Assembly (NCBI GenBank): GCA_002914805.1
Contig: JXTB01000386.1
Location: 83,471-147,470, forward strand
Reading direction: 5' to 3'
From: Parasponia andersonii
Taxonomy: Eukaryota; Streptophyta; Magnoliopsida; Rosales; Cannabaceae
DNA: 64,000 nt
Positions 47,601 to 58,721 of this stretch are shown one piece after another. The translations under genes and the position numbers were made by a program. Within the stretch, counting starts at the first letter, position 1. Every line of letters begins with the position of its first letter. Under the pieces are notes generated by a model, which had not been told where the DNA came from, did not search any database, and was given only the letters and a program-made list of their open reading frames with translations.

Positions 47601-50600
47601 AAAATGGCGACATACATTGACAATAAAATCATTCTTGGGGTCAAGCAAATCTGGTTCAGCACTGGCCGCAATAATGGTCATCAAGAGAATCTTAAACACC
47701 GATTTTTCAGCAAGAAGTTGGGTCTTCGTCTTTACACCTAAATCAGCCTGCAACATGCATCATAAGCATTTCATATACTCAAAATTGAAAATTCAACTAC
47801 TTTGCTTCCACAAAATTTTAACTCTAGAAAAATGGAAGATAATATTGATAAAAGTAGGCATGGAACCAATTGGAACAAGTTTGTATAACACAGAAAATGT
47901 TTTTTCCCATTCAACTAATTCATCAATAATATTTTTTCTTTCCCAGCCAGGGAGGAGGAGATGGGTGTTTCCGTAGCCTATAATTTCTCTCTTTGCATAG
48001 TGACGCGTGCCATAAAGAGCTTAGAGCTTCTTGCCCTTACATTGATCACCCNNNNNNNNNNNNNNNNNNNNNNNNNNNNNNNNNNNNNNNAACTTTTCAT
48101 TGTGCATAAAAGTAAATAAAATCTCAAAGATAATTAGATAGGCAATATGAGGCAACAATTAACAAGTTCATTATCAGCATCTGGAGTAGCAAACTTCTAG
48201 ATTTTGACAGCTTCAAAACATTCTATGTTTGTTCCAAGCTATGAGCATATGAGAGTTTTTGTCAGATGTTATATCACTAAGCTGAACTTTTAATAGTAAC
48301 GTCTTCGTTTTTTCCCCCTTAAAAAAACAAAAAAGAAAAACTGTATTAAAATCATGGTAACCACAAAAGTTATTTCACCGTAACTACACACAAAACAGAA
48401 ACTTACTTATTTCAGGCAGCAGATTTTTTTTTTAAATAAAAAACCGGGACTAATATTAATAAGAAGATAAAAAATAAAATAAAATACAGAAGGTAATAAA
48501 AGATGACAAGCTATCATCTTAATACTTATCAAGCAGCAGATTTTTTCAGCTCTAACCAATTTTCAAAAAATGCTAACTAATGACCTACTAACTAATAAAA
48601 GATTTTTTCCAGAATTTTTTTAGAAGAATATGGGTCTATAGATAGTTCATGGGAGAGAATTCGGCTGTGGGTCGCTCTACGGGTTAAGGAACAAAAAGAT
48701 TTTAGGATGTGACGTTTTCTGACCTGTTAAAGGGGTGGTCGAATCTGTTGTAATTTTTTACACCATCTTTACTTTTGTTTCCGTATTTGGGGACATCTTG
48801 TCCCTATTTTGTATAATTTTCAATCTATTAATACAAAGTTTCCCATTTCTTATAAAAAAAAAAAATATAATGCTAACTAATGAATAAATGCAATTAAATA
48901 TTTAGAGGAAAAACAGAACGAAGCAAGAAGAGAAATAAGAGTTGATGGCAGTTAATACGGAACAAACCTTCATATCCATTGTCTCAGGCCTACGCCAAGA
49001 TGAATCAGCAGAAGAAACCAACAACTTTGACAACTGGCTTGGTGTGTATCCCTCATCCTTTACTTTTTCTGGTAAATTAAGCTGAGAAGATAAGCACACA
49101 CGAAGGAACTTTAGAGCCTGCTTTCGATAGAAAGCATCAATTCCACTATGCTTGTTTAAAATAACTGCTACAGCAAGGTTAATACATCGATCTAGAGGCA
49201 CCAAAAAAGGAGTTGAGGGCTCAAATGTAAAGATCAAACGTAGCCCATGCTCTGGATTCTCCTTGCACTCAAGAGCAAGGGGCTCTTTAAGAAAACGTCT
49301 ATTGCGACCACCTAATTTTCCAAGCAATTGCAAAGCTTTTGCACCCCAAGGAAAGGGTGCAGGTCTCAAGTGCGACCACAGGGCTAAAATCACCTCAGAC
49401 ATAACACTAGCCATACTGGGTTCCAAGAAATCAGGATTCAGACTATCAACCCAAAACTCAAGTGTTCTTAAACCTAAGCTCACAAGATCATCACTTCCCT
49501 TGAGACACAAAACAAGAGGCTTCATAAGACGGGGAAGGTGAGGTAACAATGCGCTTAAGCGTGCAGGCAAGGTTAAGCACAACTCCAGCAACAGATCCCT
49601 CATGTCTTCCCCTGTTGGACCCTCGAGCATTGTCAAGAGTATATTAAGACAAGGTTGCAACATAGGTATCAAATCCCGCAGAAGAAGTTCAAATTTACAT
49701 CCGGCAAGTGCTCGAAACATCAAACGAAGAAGCTGGATATAACCCAGGGGCCTTTCAACTTCAGTGGCATTTTTCATGCAAACTTCCATTATTACAGGTA
49801 CGTGAGGCTGCAAAATGCGCTCAAGATCTGGAGGTGCTTTGGACACTGCACCAAATATAAACCGAAAAAGATGCAAAACAAGTTTTGCTGCTGGAGAATC
49901 TGGATACTTCAAAACGTCAAGTTTACTGCTTACAAGAAAATTAACTAAAACATCTGCAAATGGCCGGTAGACTTTAGGAGCTTGCAAAAGAGTAGAAAAT
50001 ATGTGAACCAATTGAGTGTTGCAAATCATGCAGTCAAACAGCTCAGGCATGCACAATGAGAGCATGTCCATCAAGTCTCGGGGTTCCATAATAGCCAGAA
50101 TCTGGGAGAAGAGATTAAGCATCTCCTTCTCCTCCTCCTTCTCCTTGAAGAGAGCCAAGCAATGCACGCCACTCTTTAGAACCCCAGAGGCTTTCAAGAC
50201 CTTGTCAATGTCAAAATTAAACAAAGTTAATCATCTCCTAAAACCAATATTAAAATACAATAGTCTTTTGTGGCTGTTATTGCAATAGTTTGGTCACTTT
50301 GGTTGGAAAGGAATAATAGGATCTTTGATGATGTCAAAGGGGATTTGTATTCTATTTGGAAGAGAGTGAAATACTTTGTAACTGTGTGAGTATATAACAC
50401 TAAATCTTTTAAGGACTTCTCTTTCTCTGAGTTGTGTAGAGATTGGACTAGTTGGGTGTAGCCTTTTTTAGTTGTTATTTTAGATGATGTCTTATCATCT
50501 TGCTGTATTCCTCTTTTTTCAATAAAATTTTTCTCGTTTCCTATCCAAAAAACACTTTTAAAAATACAATAGTCTTTTGTGTAATACCTCATCTTCTCTC

Positions 50601-53600
50601 ATCCCTTTGAACGCTTGAGGTGCTTGCATATTAGATGGAGAAACAAGCACCTGCGGGTGTGCTCCATGTGTGGAAGGAGTAACCTTAAACCATCAGCAAC
50701 AGCACATAAGATAACAAAAGTGAGTCCAATTATGAGAAGTATCAAACAAAAGTGACAATACCTGTTGTCGGGGCAAGTGTGCATGAGTGATGCTCCATAT
50801 GATAGTCTTCATTCCTGACAGACATATATTGCTTTGTCAAACAAATCCAAACAAGCAAACAAATAAACCCGTGCTTATCTCAGAAACAAACTTGCCCAAA
50901 ATTCAAGAATCTATAAATTACAGAATTCCAAAAACACAGAGAAAAATAAATCAGCATTAAAAGAACCATCAAAATAAAAGAGACGACAATGATGAGGATC
51001 AATTACCCATGACTAATGTCTTAATGAGATGCTTACAGTCATTTACTTCCCTAGAGTGTTCCACAGGAACCTGCAAATTTAAAACGGCCTGCAAATACAA
51101 TTCATTTCAGATTCAACGATAGGCCCCAGAAAAGGAATGCAGCAATACAGAAAAGAGAACGGAAAGAGCAATTTACTACATATCGTACAGCAACCAAAAA
51201 AATGCAGACTACAAGAGCAGGGAAAAATCTGGAACCATGTCACCGATTTCAAACAATAGAGCAACACCACCATAACATATATCCATTTTCTTCACAGCCA
51301 AGAACAATAAACTAACCTTGAAGCGCATTTTTAAACCAAACTGAAAACAAACTAAAACCTGTGGATGTATGCAAAGCTCCTAAAAACTTCCTTACTATGC
51401 ATTAAGTTCCTAGGTAAGCATCGGATTCCTGGTTCCATGATCAACTTAATTCGGCATATATATATATTTTTTATACGAAATTCAGCATATATTTAAAACC
51501 CAAGCAACAAAAGGAAAGCCTTAAATTATTTCTTTGTATTTCTCTTTTTTTGCAATAAAATTTTTCTTGTAATAAAAATACAAGTTGTCCAAACCACCTG
51601 CACAGGAAGTTCAAGCTTTGCCCTTAAAGTAGTACGATCCTTTCCCTCCTCACCCTCCTCCAACAGCTGTCAAAAAAAAAAATCAACATTAACAAATAAA
51701 CGAAGATAGAATTGCAAACCGAAAAGATTCAGGGAAGGAAAATTTTGTATAAAATAAACCTAGAGATATCAAATCATTGCAAGGCCATTTTTCTACAATA
51801 ATTGAAGTAAATAATGTGAGCAGTCTCAATAAATATAATGAACATTTAACATGAAATGTTGAACATACAAATTGTAGAAATTTCCATAATGAAAAGCATA
51901 AACAATATGTACGCAAGATTTCACGCAGTAATTAACTTGACTTTTTTTTTTTGTTTTTTTTTGATAAGAAATAATTAACTTGACTTTTGAATTCTGCAGC
52001 TGGTATAGTATTAATAGCAGGGGGAAGAGGATTAAGAATTCATTTTGTTTGGCAGTCGTTTGAAAAATTTTGCTAGAGAAAAATAAGAGGACTTTTAAGA
52101 ATCTTGAAAGCGATTTTGATTCCTCGGGGGAAAAAAAATAAAATGTTGGACAATAGAGTTTGGAAGTGTATTATTTTCAGACTTGGTTAGAAGTTGGGGT
52201 TCTTAATTGTACTACTGGTGACACTTGTCACCAAGTTTCTAACTCTAAAAAGTAAAATGAATAAATAAATAAAACCCAATTATAAGAGTCCTCATTCCTT
52301 ATCCAAAAAGTAAAATTTAAAATCTTAAAAAAATTTTAAAAAAATCTCTATAACTAGGCCAACATTGCAAGAGAGACTAGATTTGATCGAAACAATTACT
52401 CTTTAAAAGCTTAAAACTATACATTACCTGAGGAATCGTGCGCTTAAAAGTACTAAATTTCCCCACAAAAGCATCCAAAATACGCCCCTACAAGAATATA
52501 ACACAAACACATATTACTATCAAAATTCAAAAGGAAGATAAGATCCACAAAATTTACAAGTTAAAGACAGGAAATGACAACTAAGGGATTTCTCTGTAAC
52601 TACCAGTAGAATCCGTGCTTCATCCATAGATTGTTGGTCAACACCTTTCTCAAAAATCGGCTCAACCTATATTCCACAAAAACCGATTAATTAAATACGC
52701 AACCACAATCATGCAACAAATATCAATCTTCTGAAGTAAATTAGCCAAGTCAAGAATGATATGTATTGAAACAGGAGCTTGTGTGAAAGGCAACGAACAC
52801 GTCTAACGGTCTAAGTCATCTATTAGTATGGGTGCCATCACAATGAAGGGTGGAGATGGCATCACTTACGTCTAACAAAATTGTCCATATTGGAAACTCT
52901 TCTTAACAAAAACAACAATAATAATAAACAGATGGAAAAATATTCACCAGATTCAACATCAACCGAGCACAAGTAGTATGAATGCCGAGAGACAATGAAG
53001 CATCGTGCATGTTACTCGAAAACAAGTAGATAATCCGCGATAACTGCAATAAAATTTACAAATTTGTCAGTATATAGAACATAGCGTGGGATGCAATACA
53101 GTGCTAATGTGACCAGAACATATGCAAGTTCACAACAAACCAATTAATAAAACTATTTCCTTTTTTTATATATATAATGAAAATATTACAAGCAGTGGTC
53201 CCACATGGAAAATAAAAAAAATAAAAAAAGATAAAATAAAAACACAGACACACACACACAAAAACAAACAATTAAGTCGTGCCTCTGTCTGAGAAGGCTG
53301 CAGGTCTAAGTACTGAGGCTTAAAAATTGTTTACAAAAAAAATCCAAAGAGAACCATCTATCTCAACAGAAATACACGCAGAAGTTAAAGCCCAATGAAA
53401 CTGGCAGACACACACACTTCAAGGGTAAAAAATGCAAAGCAACGTTGCAATCGGACACTGTTTAGCATCTAAAACTACCAAGAACGGATTAGTACAAGTA
53501 TCACATACCCCACAAGAACATAAAATTCAAAGTTTATTTAATGAAACTATCTCAACTGTGAATCACTAAAGTGAAATATAATGAAACTATCTCAAACGTG

Positions 53601-56597
53601 AATCACTAAAGGAAAATACTTCTCCTACATTAATTAATCAACTAAAAATTCTATTATTGAGTCAAAATGTTTTTCCCATCACTATTTGACACAAAGTTTG
53701 CACTAATAAGATATTGCCATTTGTGAAACCAACATCTCATACTGTACAAGCAATTTGAAACGTTAGCAAGTCATTTGGAGAAAGCATCCAAACCAAAATC
53801 AACTAGTGAGTTTTAATCAATAACTAAATCAGTAATTAAAACAAAACAGAATAAAACCTTGTCTATGAGGAGATGAACGTAAAATATGATTTTGTATAAA
53901 CATCATGTAAAGCACCTGTGAAAGGGAAAGATCCGCACGAACATGATGAACAATCTCTGCTAGTAGACTACAAGCTAGTGGCCGCAATGTCTCAAAGCAG
54001 GCTCTCCCCGTTCCAACTAGAACTCTGAAGAGATTGAAAGAAGGGTTAAGGAACTGACGAATCATGCAGTTGCTAACTATAATTTCTAAGAAGTATGATA
54101 CTTATGTGACAAGTGCAGATAAAGGAACACCGCAGAGCAGAGAGTAAAAGGTTAGAGATTCAATGTTGGTATAATTCAATTCCCTTATATTTAGAAATTA
54201 TCAAAAATATCAAAGATAATAGCAATCTTATAGCATGCTTTCCAACTCAACACAAATACCAAGGCAAAGATTGTATTGCAACATGAAAGAACTGAATTTA
54301 ACCCCTAGCTTACGGGGCATGGGCATTCTGTTGTAGGTAATATAGCAGCAGCCACCCACCATAAAAACCTGTCAAGATTCAGTGACTTGACCGAAAATAG
54401 ATCCAATGAAGGTCAACTTATTAGAATAACGACATAGGACAGAATGAAAGAATAAGAAAACAGTAAAGGAGCACCAAAAAATTGTCAAACTCCATTCCGT
54501 CTTTCCTTTTCTTTCCTCTTTAATGAGTATCAACAAACAAGTAACATCAATCTTCCAAAAAAAAATAACTTTATTGAATTAGTAAGCACCATATTTTAGG
54601 TAACTGACTAAATGCCATATGACTCCCAAGGTTTTGACATTAAGAAAAGAAAATCCTATATCTGACATTAACTATTTGTTACTTCAACAATAAATCCATA
54701 ACATCAAGTAAAATCTCAAGGTAGAGGCATAAGCTTCCCATATGATCAAAGAACAGCTCAACGCACCCTGTATGACTAACTCTTTTCACTTTCTCTTTTA
54801 CCTGGAGGCAACATAAATTTACATGTCTCTACCCTCTATAGCATAATGCTTCAGCCATGAAAAGAATAGAGAATTCTCAATGAATTTAGGACCAATCAAC
54901 TCAACAAATAAACTTCCTATCATGTTTTTTAACAGTTGTGGTGATCTATAGTATTAGTCTACTATCTTACCTCTCTTCCAGTAGCGTATCAATCAAAGGA
55001 AACAAACCCCTCTTGCAATCAGTTCCAAGAACATGTTTTAATGCCACTAATAATTCCTGCATCCAACAAATTAAAGTACTTAATTCTTCAAACAATAGAA
55101 AAAGATCAAGTACGGTAAATAAATCAAGCGAAGAACTTTTACCTTTCTAATTGAGACGGAGTCTGAACACGTGACTAACAGATTCACAATGCTCTTACAT
55201 ATGCTTTCTTCATGAGGCCTTATATAATCAGCAAAACTCTTTAACAGGTATGTCAAAAAAGAAGCCGTCTGGAACCATAACAAAATAGAATTAGTAAACA
55301 CTTAAATGGGTTTAATTTGAAGTAGGGAGATACATCAATTAGGAAAAGAAAAGCCTAAACTTCAGAATCTTCTGAATATGCTCTTCAACAGGACGCTAGA
55401 GAAGAGAATTAATTGTCTGCACTAAACATTTGCAGACAAACAAGGTTTGATTCCCCAACCCATCATTTGGACAGGTGGACATGACTTTTTTAAGACAGGC
55501 TTCAATAATATGATGGGTTGCATTACGCAGGAGAAGCTCTTCTCTTGAGGATATTCCTAGTTATGTTAATGCTACCAAGCATTAATACCTCCCTTTGATG
55601 GAGAACGTTGCACAAGAGAATTCTGGCTCACCCACAGACGCAGACGCTCAAAAGAACATAAACCACCAACACAATAGTTTTACCAGTTAATTTAAGCTTA
55701 AGACTCACCATTTCGCAATCAAAAAGTTTAATCGACGCGAAAATCGGTAGTAAATATCATGTACCTTAACTTGTGCACCCTTCAGATCAATGAAATGAGT
55801 CTTCAAATGGGGAGGAACCTTTTCAGGACCAGGAACGGATATAGCAGCTACCATTAAAGGCAACAAGTTGGGAATATTGATCTGTACAAGCCTACTATAC
55901 AACTGAAAAAGAAACAGGACCACGAGAGGACTCTCTGTAATTATCTTGAAAGAACGAGTACTCGGATTAAGCTGCCCGGACCCGGAATAACTACTAGGCA
56001 TCGACAGGTCTGAAGAAGAAGTATCCATAGGCTTAACATCTTCCCCGACCGCAGCCGCGTTCTCGAAAAAATGGCTCACAGTCGATTTGAAGTTCTCGTA
56101 AATCTTGCAGACGAAGTCCAAGAAAGGCTGAACTTCAGCTTCCAAAGTGGGTCTGAAGTTCCTAAGCAAGTCGAAGATAATTCGCACCGAAATCAAGGCG
56201 TTTTCTTCGTTGTCAGTGGTGAGCACTTGCAAAGCAACTTTCAAGAGCTCCTGCACGAAAGGCCGAAGAACCTCACTGTGCGGGAGGCGATTGAGTATCT
56301 CCACCACAATGTTTCTAAGCTTGTGCTCGGGATTATCGGCGAACTGCGCCTTCGTAATTTGCAGGAGAATCACCGAAAACGCCCGAAAATAACACTTCAA
56401 GAAATTCAAGTACTCGGCCGTGTGAGCAATCTCCAGGCTGTCCCGAACCTCCATTGCCATCTGCAACCTCGCTTGAATCGCTGTTTCGAACAACAACAAC
56501 AAAGACAGAAAACAGTATCTCAACTCCACCATACAAACACTTCTCAACTCTAGCTAAAAAAACTCGCAAGTAATATTCAGTTCTCATTTCAAGCAAA

Positions 56598-56635
<38 letters not shown>

Positions 56636-56706
56636 TGTGTGTGTTTACGAAGGTCGGGGTCGACGAGATGCCGAGAATGCTGCTCGAAGTTCTGAATGGG
56701 ACACAT
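32737..56706 (-). CDS. TRA1: Tra1/TRRAP-like pseudokinase scaffold, 35 exons, 3894 residues
   Basis: Homologue of yeast Tra1 and animal TRRAP, the activator-binding scaffold of SAGA and NuA4 acetyltransferase complexes in the nucleus. The ATG at 56706 (MCPIQNFEQHSRHL) matches the family start and TGA is at 32739-32737 after PTWHPWF. Exons: 56706-56649, 56480-55765, 55268-55143, 55056-54971, 54024-53916, 53043-52948, 52666-52604, 52487-52428, 51666-51598, 51088-51007, 50814-50762, 50683-50588, 50200-48968, 47747-46752, 46676-46341, 45990-45732, 45645-45423, 45270-44880, 44190-44041, 43934-43713, 43610-43389, 43264-42611, 42129-41869, 41464-41117, 39699-39287, 39115-38686, 38435-37137, 36635-36375, 36277-35987, 35894-35409, 35115-34684, 34523-34245, 33870-33319, 33228-33016, 32856-32737. 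All phases agree and the sum is 11685 nt. Every intron is GT/AG except intron 25 (GC/AG). HEAT repeats, FAT, pseudokinase and FATC follow in order. The length fits the plant family (about 3850). Intact and probably functional. Confidence 0.95.
33901..34058. repeat. Perfect 79-bp tandem duplication in TRA1 intron 32
   Basis: The copies at 33901-33979 and 33980-34058 are identical by eye. They lie wholly inside the intron 33871-34244, away from its splice sites. Confidence 0.95.
35580..35823 (-). other. TRA1: Low-complexity segment of TRA1 between FAT and pseudokinase
   Basis: Exon 30 encodes, at about residues 3225-3320, a segment rich in Gly, Ser, Gln, His and Asn (for example MAQQRMQQGVSG and GGIGSHDGGNTHGQ). 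It is probably a disordered loop. The flanking sequence (YYWLRTYLLERRD before, LGFVASAASAFDAAKDIMEA after) is family-like. Confidence 0.75.
39285..39286 (-). other. TRA1: GC 5' splice site of TRA1 intron 25
   Basis: The exon end reads AATAG and the intron starts GCAAGT. Joining to the acceptor after TCCAG (39116) restores DANRYPLSLRQEVF, which is family sequence. The rest of the donor matches consensus, as is usual for plant GC-AG introns. No nearby GT keeps the frame. Confidence 0.85.
39700..41116 (-). other. TRA1 intron 24, 1417 bp
   Basis: A large intron with no recognisable gene. It holds a purine-rich AAAAAG microsatellite at about 39828-39873. Confidence 0.7.
41600..41817. mobile_element. 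MITE-like element, copy 3, in TRA1 intron 23
   Basis: The stretch shares with copy 1 the order ATGTATAGGTATTTTTTTTAG, CTAATGGTGATCCAAT, CATTAATGCTATTT, TTTTTTACTATTAAAA, ATAAATTTTAATTGGCCAAAA and the right end ACCTGTTGGATTGGTGC. The left end is obscured by an (AT)n run at 41580-41602. It makes up more than half of the 404-bp intron. Confidence 0.5.
48052..48090. other. Assembly gap (39 N) in TRA1 intron 13
   Basis: A run of 39 N inside the intron 47748-48967. It does not touch coding sequence. Confidence 0.98.
48430..48531 (-). mobile_element. Short truncated retroposon in TRA1 intron 13, minus orientation
   Basis: An insert of about 100 bp is flanked by GCAGCAGATTTTTT at 48416-48429 and 48532-48545. 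On the minus strand it ends with a poly-A-like tail, the signature of target-primed reverse transcription. The body is too short to name the family. Part of the T run could belong either to the tail or to the target duplication. Confidence 0.5.
48584..48868 (+). mobile_element. 5'-truncated LINE in TRA1 intron 13
   Basis: The insert is flanked by AATGCTAACTAATGA at 48569-48583 and 48869-48883. Near 48635-48715 the plus strand encodes SWERIRLWVALRVKEQKDFR, the typical C-terminal end of a plant LINE reverse-transcriptase protein. A 3' untranslated part and poly-A follow. It is antisense to the gene and outside the exons. Confidence 0.75.
50273..50560 (+). mobile_element. 5'-truncated LINE in TRA1 intron 12
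   Basis: The insert is flanked by a perfect 21-bp target duplication (50252-50272 and 50561-50581; core AATACAATAGTCTTTTGTG). The plus strand encodes AIVWSLWLERNNRIF, then DLYSIWKRVKYFVTV, the typical C-terminus of plant LINE ORF2. A 3' tail with AATAAAA and an A-rich end follows. It is antisense to TRA1. Its right target duplication ends only 6 bp from the 5' splice site of exon 12. Without it the intron would be about 78 bp. Confidence 0.85.
51530..51580 (+). mobile_element. Possible LINE 3'-tail fragment in TRA1 intron 9
   Basis: TGTATTTCTCTTTTTTTGCA followed by ATAAAATTTTTCTTG closely resembles the tail of the LINE in intron 12. No target duplication was found. Confidence 0.35.
51946..51971 (-). 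mobile_element. Hyper-truncated retroposon (26 bp) in TRA1 intron 8
   Basis: TAATTAACTTGACTTTT occurs at 51929-51945 and 51972-51988 as a 17-bp perfect duplication. Only 26 bp lie between, which on the minus strand read TTTCTTATC followed by an A-rich tail. TTCTTATC plus poly-A resembles a LINE or SINE 3' end. Confidence 0.6.
53540..53617. repeat. Tandem duplication of about 39 bp in TRA1 intron 5
   Basis: AATGAAACTATCTCAA followed by GTGAATCACTAAAG occurs twice, about 39 bp apart, with a few differences. It is intronic. Confidence 0.8.
56598..56645. repeat. Compound (TA)n(GA)n(GT)n microsatellite in TRA1 intron 1
   Basis: It lies directly next to the 5' splice site of exon 1 (exon end 56649), so length variation here would change the sequence just inside the donor. 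Confidence 0.92.
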
Positions 56707-56725
56707 GGCGTTGAGCGAGTAGCAA

Positions 56726-56734
56726 AAACCCTAA
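56726..56734. promoter_or_regulatory. Telo-box (AAACCCTAA) in the TRA1 leader
   Basis: It lies 20 bp upstream of the TRA1 ATG. A related TTAGGGTT lies at 56811-56818 in the opposite orientation. Telo-boxes are frequent near the start of plant housekeeping and translation-related genes. Confidence 0.5.
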
Positions 56735-57043
56735 ATCCCTCTTGACGCTGCTACTCCTTGAAGATCCTTTTTACAGGTTCGAAACGAAAACTAACTCTCG
56801 TCTGAGAAAATTAGGGTTCGCACTTGGTAGCTTTCTATCGTAATTTTCCCGAGAAAATTCGGGTCATTTCATATTTCTCTGTGATTTTCTCTCTTTTTCT
56901 TCCTTTTTAGTTTAAGTCGTCGTTTCTCAGGTCCTCGAGGACTCTGAGGATTCGAAACGAAGTATTGTGTTCCCGGTTCTCGGACGACAACTTTTTATAT
57001 CCCGTTTTTTTTTTAATATTTTTATTCTTTTCAATAGTCGAAT

Positions 57044-57076
57044 TGGGCCGTGTCCATTGGCCCAAAATAATGGGCT
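57044..57076. promoter_or_regulatory. Cluster of three site II-type motifs upstream of TRA1
   Basis: TGGGCC at 57044-57049, GGCCCA at 57059-57064 and TGGGCT at 57071-57076 lie about 340-370 bp upstream of the start codon. Site II (TGGGCY) motifs with telo-boxes mark promoters of growth-linked plant genes bound by TCP factors. Confidence 0.5.
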
Positions 57077-57514
57077 CCACAACGGTTGGACCCATTCCAG
57101 ATGTGGGTCCAATTGTTTGTTTTCTGGATAAGACGCCATCAGGAGAATTTGAAGGAACGAACCGAGAATTTCTTCCCACGTTTCATTCACTTACTGGCAG
57201 ACGTCGTAAAGTAAAAATTGGTTAATGTTATTTCTAGTGATTTTAGGAGTAATTATTTTGTGTGTTTTAAAAAATTGCACTAATTAATGTGATACGGTTT
57301 TAGTAAATCGTATCAGCCCAAGCAAGTTTCAAATTCAAAAGTAAAACTCTTTCTTTTTTGTTTTTTTTTCCTTCTATGAGAGCAAAAACTCCTTCGTTGA
57401 AAGCAAAAGTGTATCACTGTTATGTCATACGTGCTTAAAAATGACTTGGTTTATGATTTTAAAAATGTTAAAGATGTATCAATTATCAAATAAAGTTTTG
57501 GATTAAACCTCGTT

Positions 57515-57760
57515 TTTTATTTTTGTTGTCGCTTTCCATAGAATTGTAGTTTTCATACAGCTGTCGTTTTTTACCTTTATTGTCTTTTTCCGTTTTATTC
57601 TCGCTTTTACAATCATGTCGTTTCTAATTTTGTTGTCATTTCATTTGGATTGTTACTTTCCACAATGGTGTCGTTTTATCTCTCTTGTCACTCCTATGTG
57701 ATTGTCGTTTTTACTTACACTGTCGTTTTTCTTTTCGTTGTCGTTTTTACGTATCATCGA
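57515..57760. repeat. Degenerate repeat of TTGTCGTTTTTAC-like units
   Basis: TGTCGTTTTT and variants (TGTCGCTTTCC, TGTCTTTTTCC, TGTCGTTTCTA, TGTCGTTTTAT, TGTCGTTTTTAC) recur about ten times at irregular spacing of 15-40 bp. Confidence 0.65.
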
Positions 57761-58165
57761 CTTCACGCACTCCCCTGCCCTCTCTGTCTCTGTGACCTTT
57801 CACTTCCAGCAACCGGCGGCCATCTCCAGCTCCAACAAGGCGCCCCTAGCTAGTAACCAAGCTTTTGGTTTGGTCGTTTGTGGCTTTTATTCTTGTACCT
57901 GAAATTATTCGAGTAATCACATCCTTATCGGACCCTTACCCTTTTACCCTTTTCTCCGAAAGTTTTGAATGTCCAGAAACGACCACAACTTTGATTGAAC
58001 TGCTTAATGAAAACGCCAATGTTATTATTTACACCTAAAAATCTTTGTTTTTGATCTGAATTGATCCATTTTTGCTTGTTCTCTCTGAATTACTTTACGA
58101 ATCTCAAAAACACAGTATTCTGATACCCTTTAGCCCAAAAAGAATTTTTTTTTTAAAAAAAAAAG

Positions 58166-58191
58166 TGAGAGAGAGAGAGAGAGAGAGAGAG
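58166..58191. repeat. (GA)n microsatellite
   Basis: Thirteen GA dinucleotides, about 530 bp upstream of the WEB-family start codon. Confidence 0.92.
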
Positions 58192-58721
58192 TTACCCCTC
58201 TTTTTCTTAATTTGTATTACTGTTGTACTTGGCCATAAAGCATTTCATTTGTATTAGTTTCTTGTTTTGTATTATTCACATATCAGTGGGCTCCACTAGA
58301 ACTGTAATGGAGGCCGCTGGAGCCCAATAGATATATGCAATATAAAGGAAAGAGGTCCTAATCAAGGGAAGAAGGGTGCTTTTCAATTATAACTATAACT
58401 ACCTAAAAATGTTGATCAAGATGGTCCAGGTCCAACCAAACTTCATGTCAACTTCGATTAACAAAATTCCAGTGAAGTGGACGCAAAGAAAACAGAAGAC
58501 TCCCAATATGATTTAGTTAACAACCCTTTTAAGAAACAAAGCAAATGAACAAAACCACATCACCACACCCCATTAGCAACGACCTCTTTTAATAGCTCTT
58601 GGTTATTATAAGGTGATACTTGTCACCTCATCCATTCATTCCCTCCTTCACATTCTTTTTTTTTTTTTTTTTCATTTAAGAGTTCTTGAAGTGTTCTACG
58701 AAATTCCTACATTCTTGGAAA

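Larger units (their letters stand above)
57080..58600. other. Intergenic DNA between TRA1 and the WEB gene
   Basis: The genes are divergent, so both promoters lie here. The stretch holds a degenerate repeat at about 57515-57760 and a (GA)n microsatellite at 58166-58191. No gene is recognised. Confidence 0.55.
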
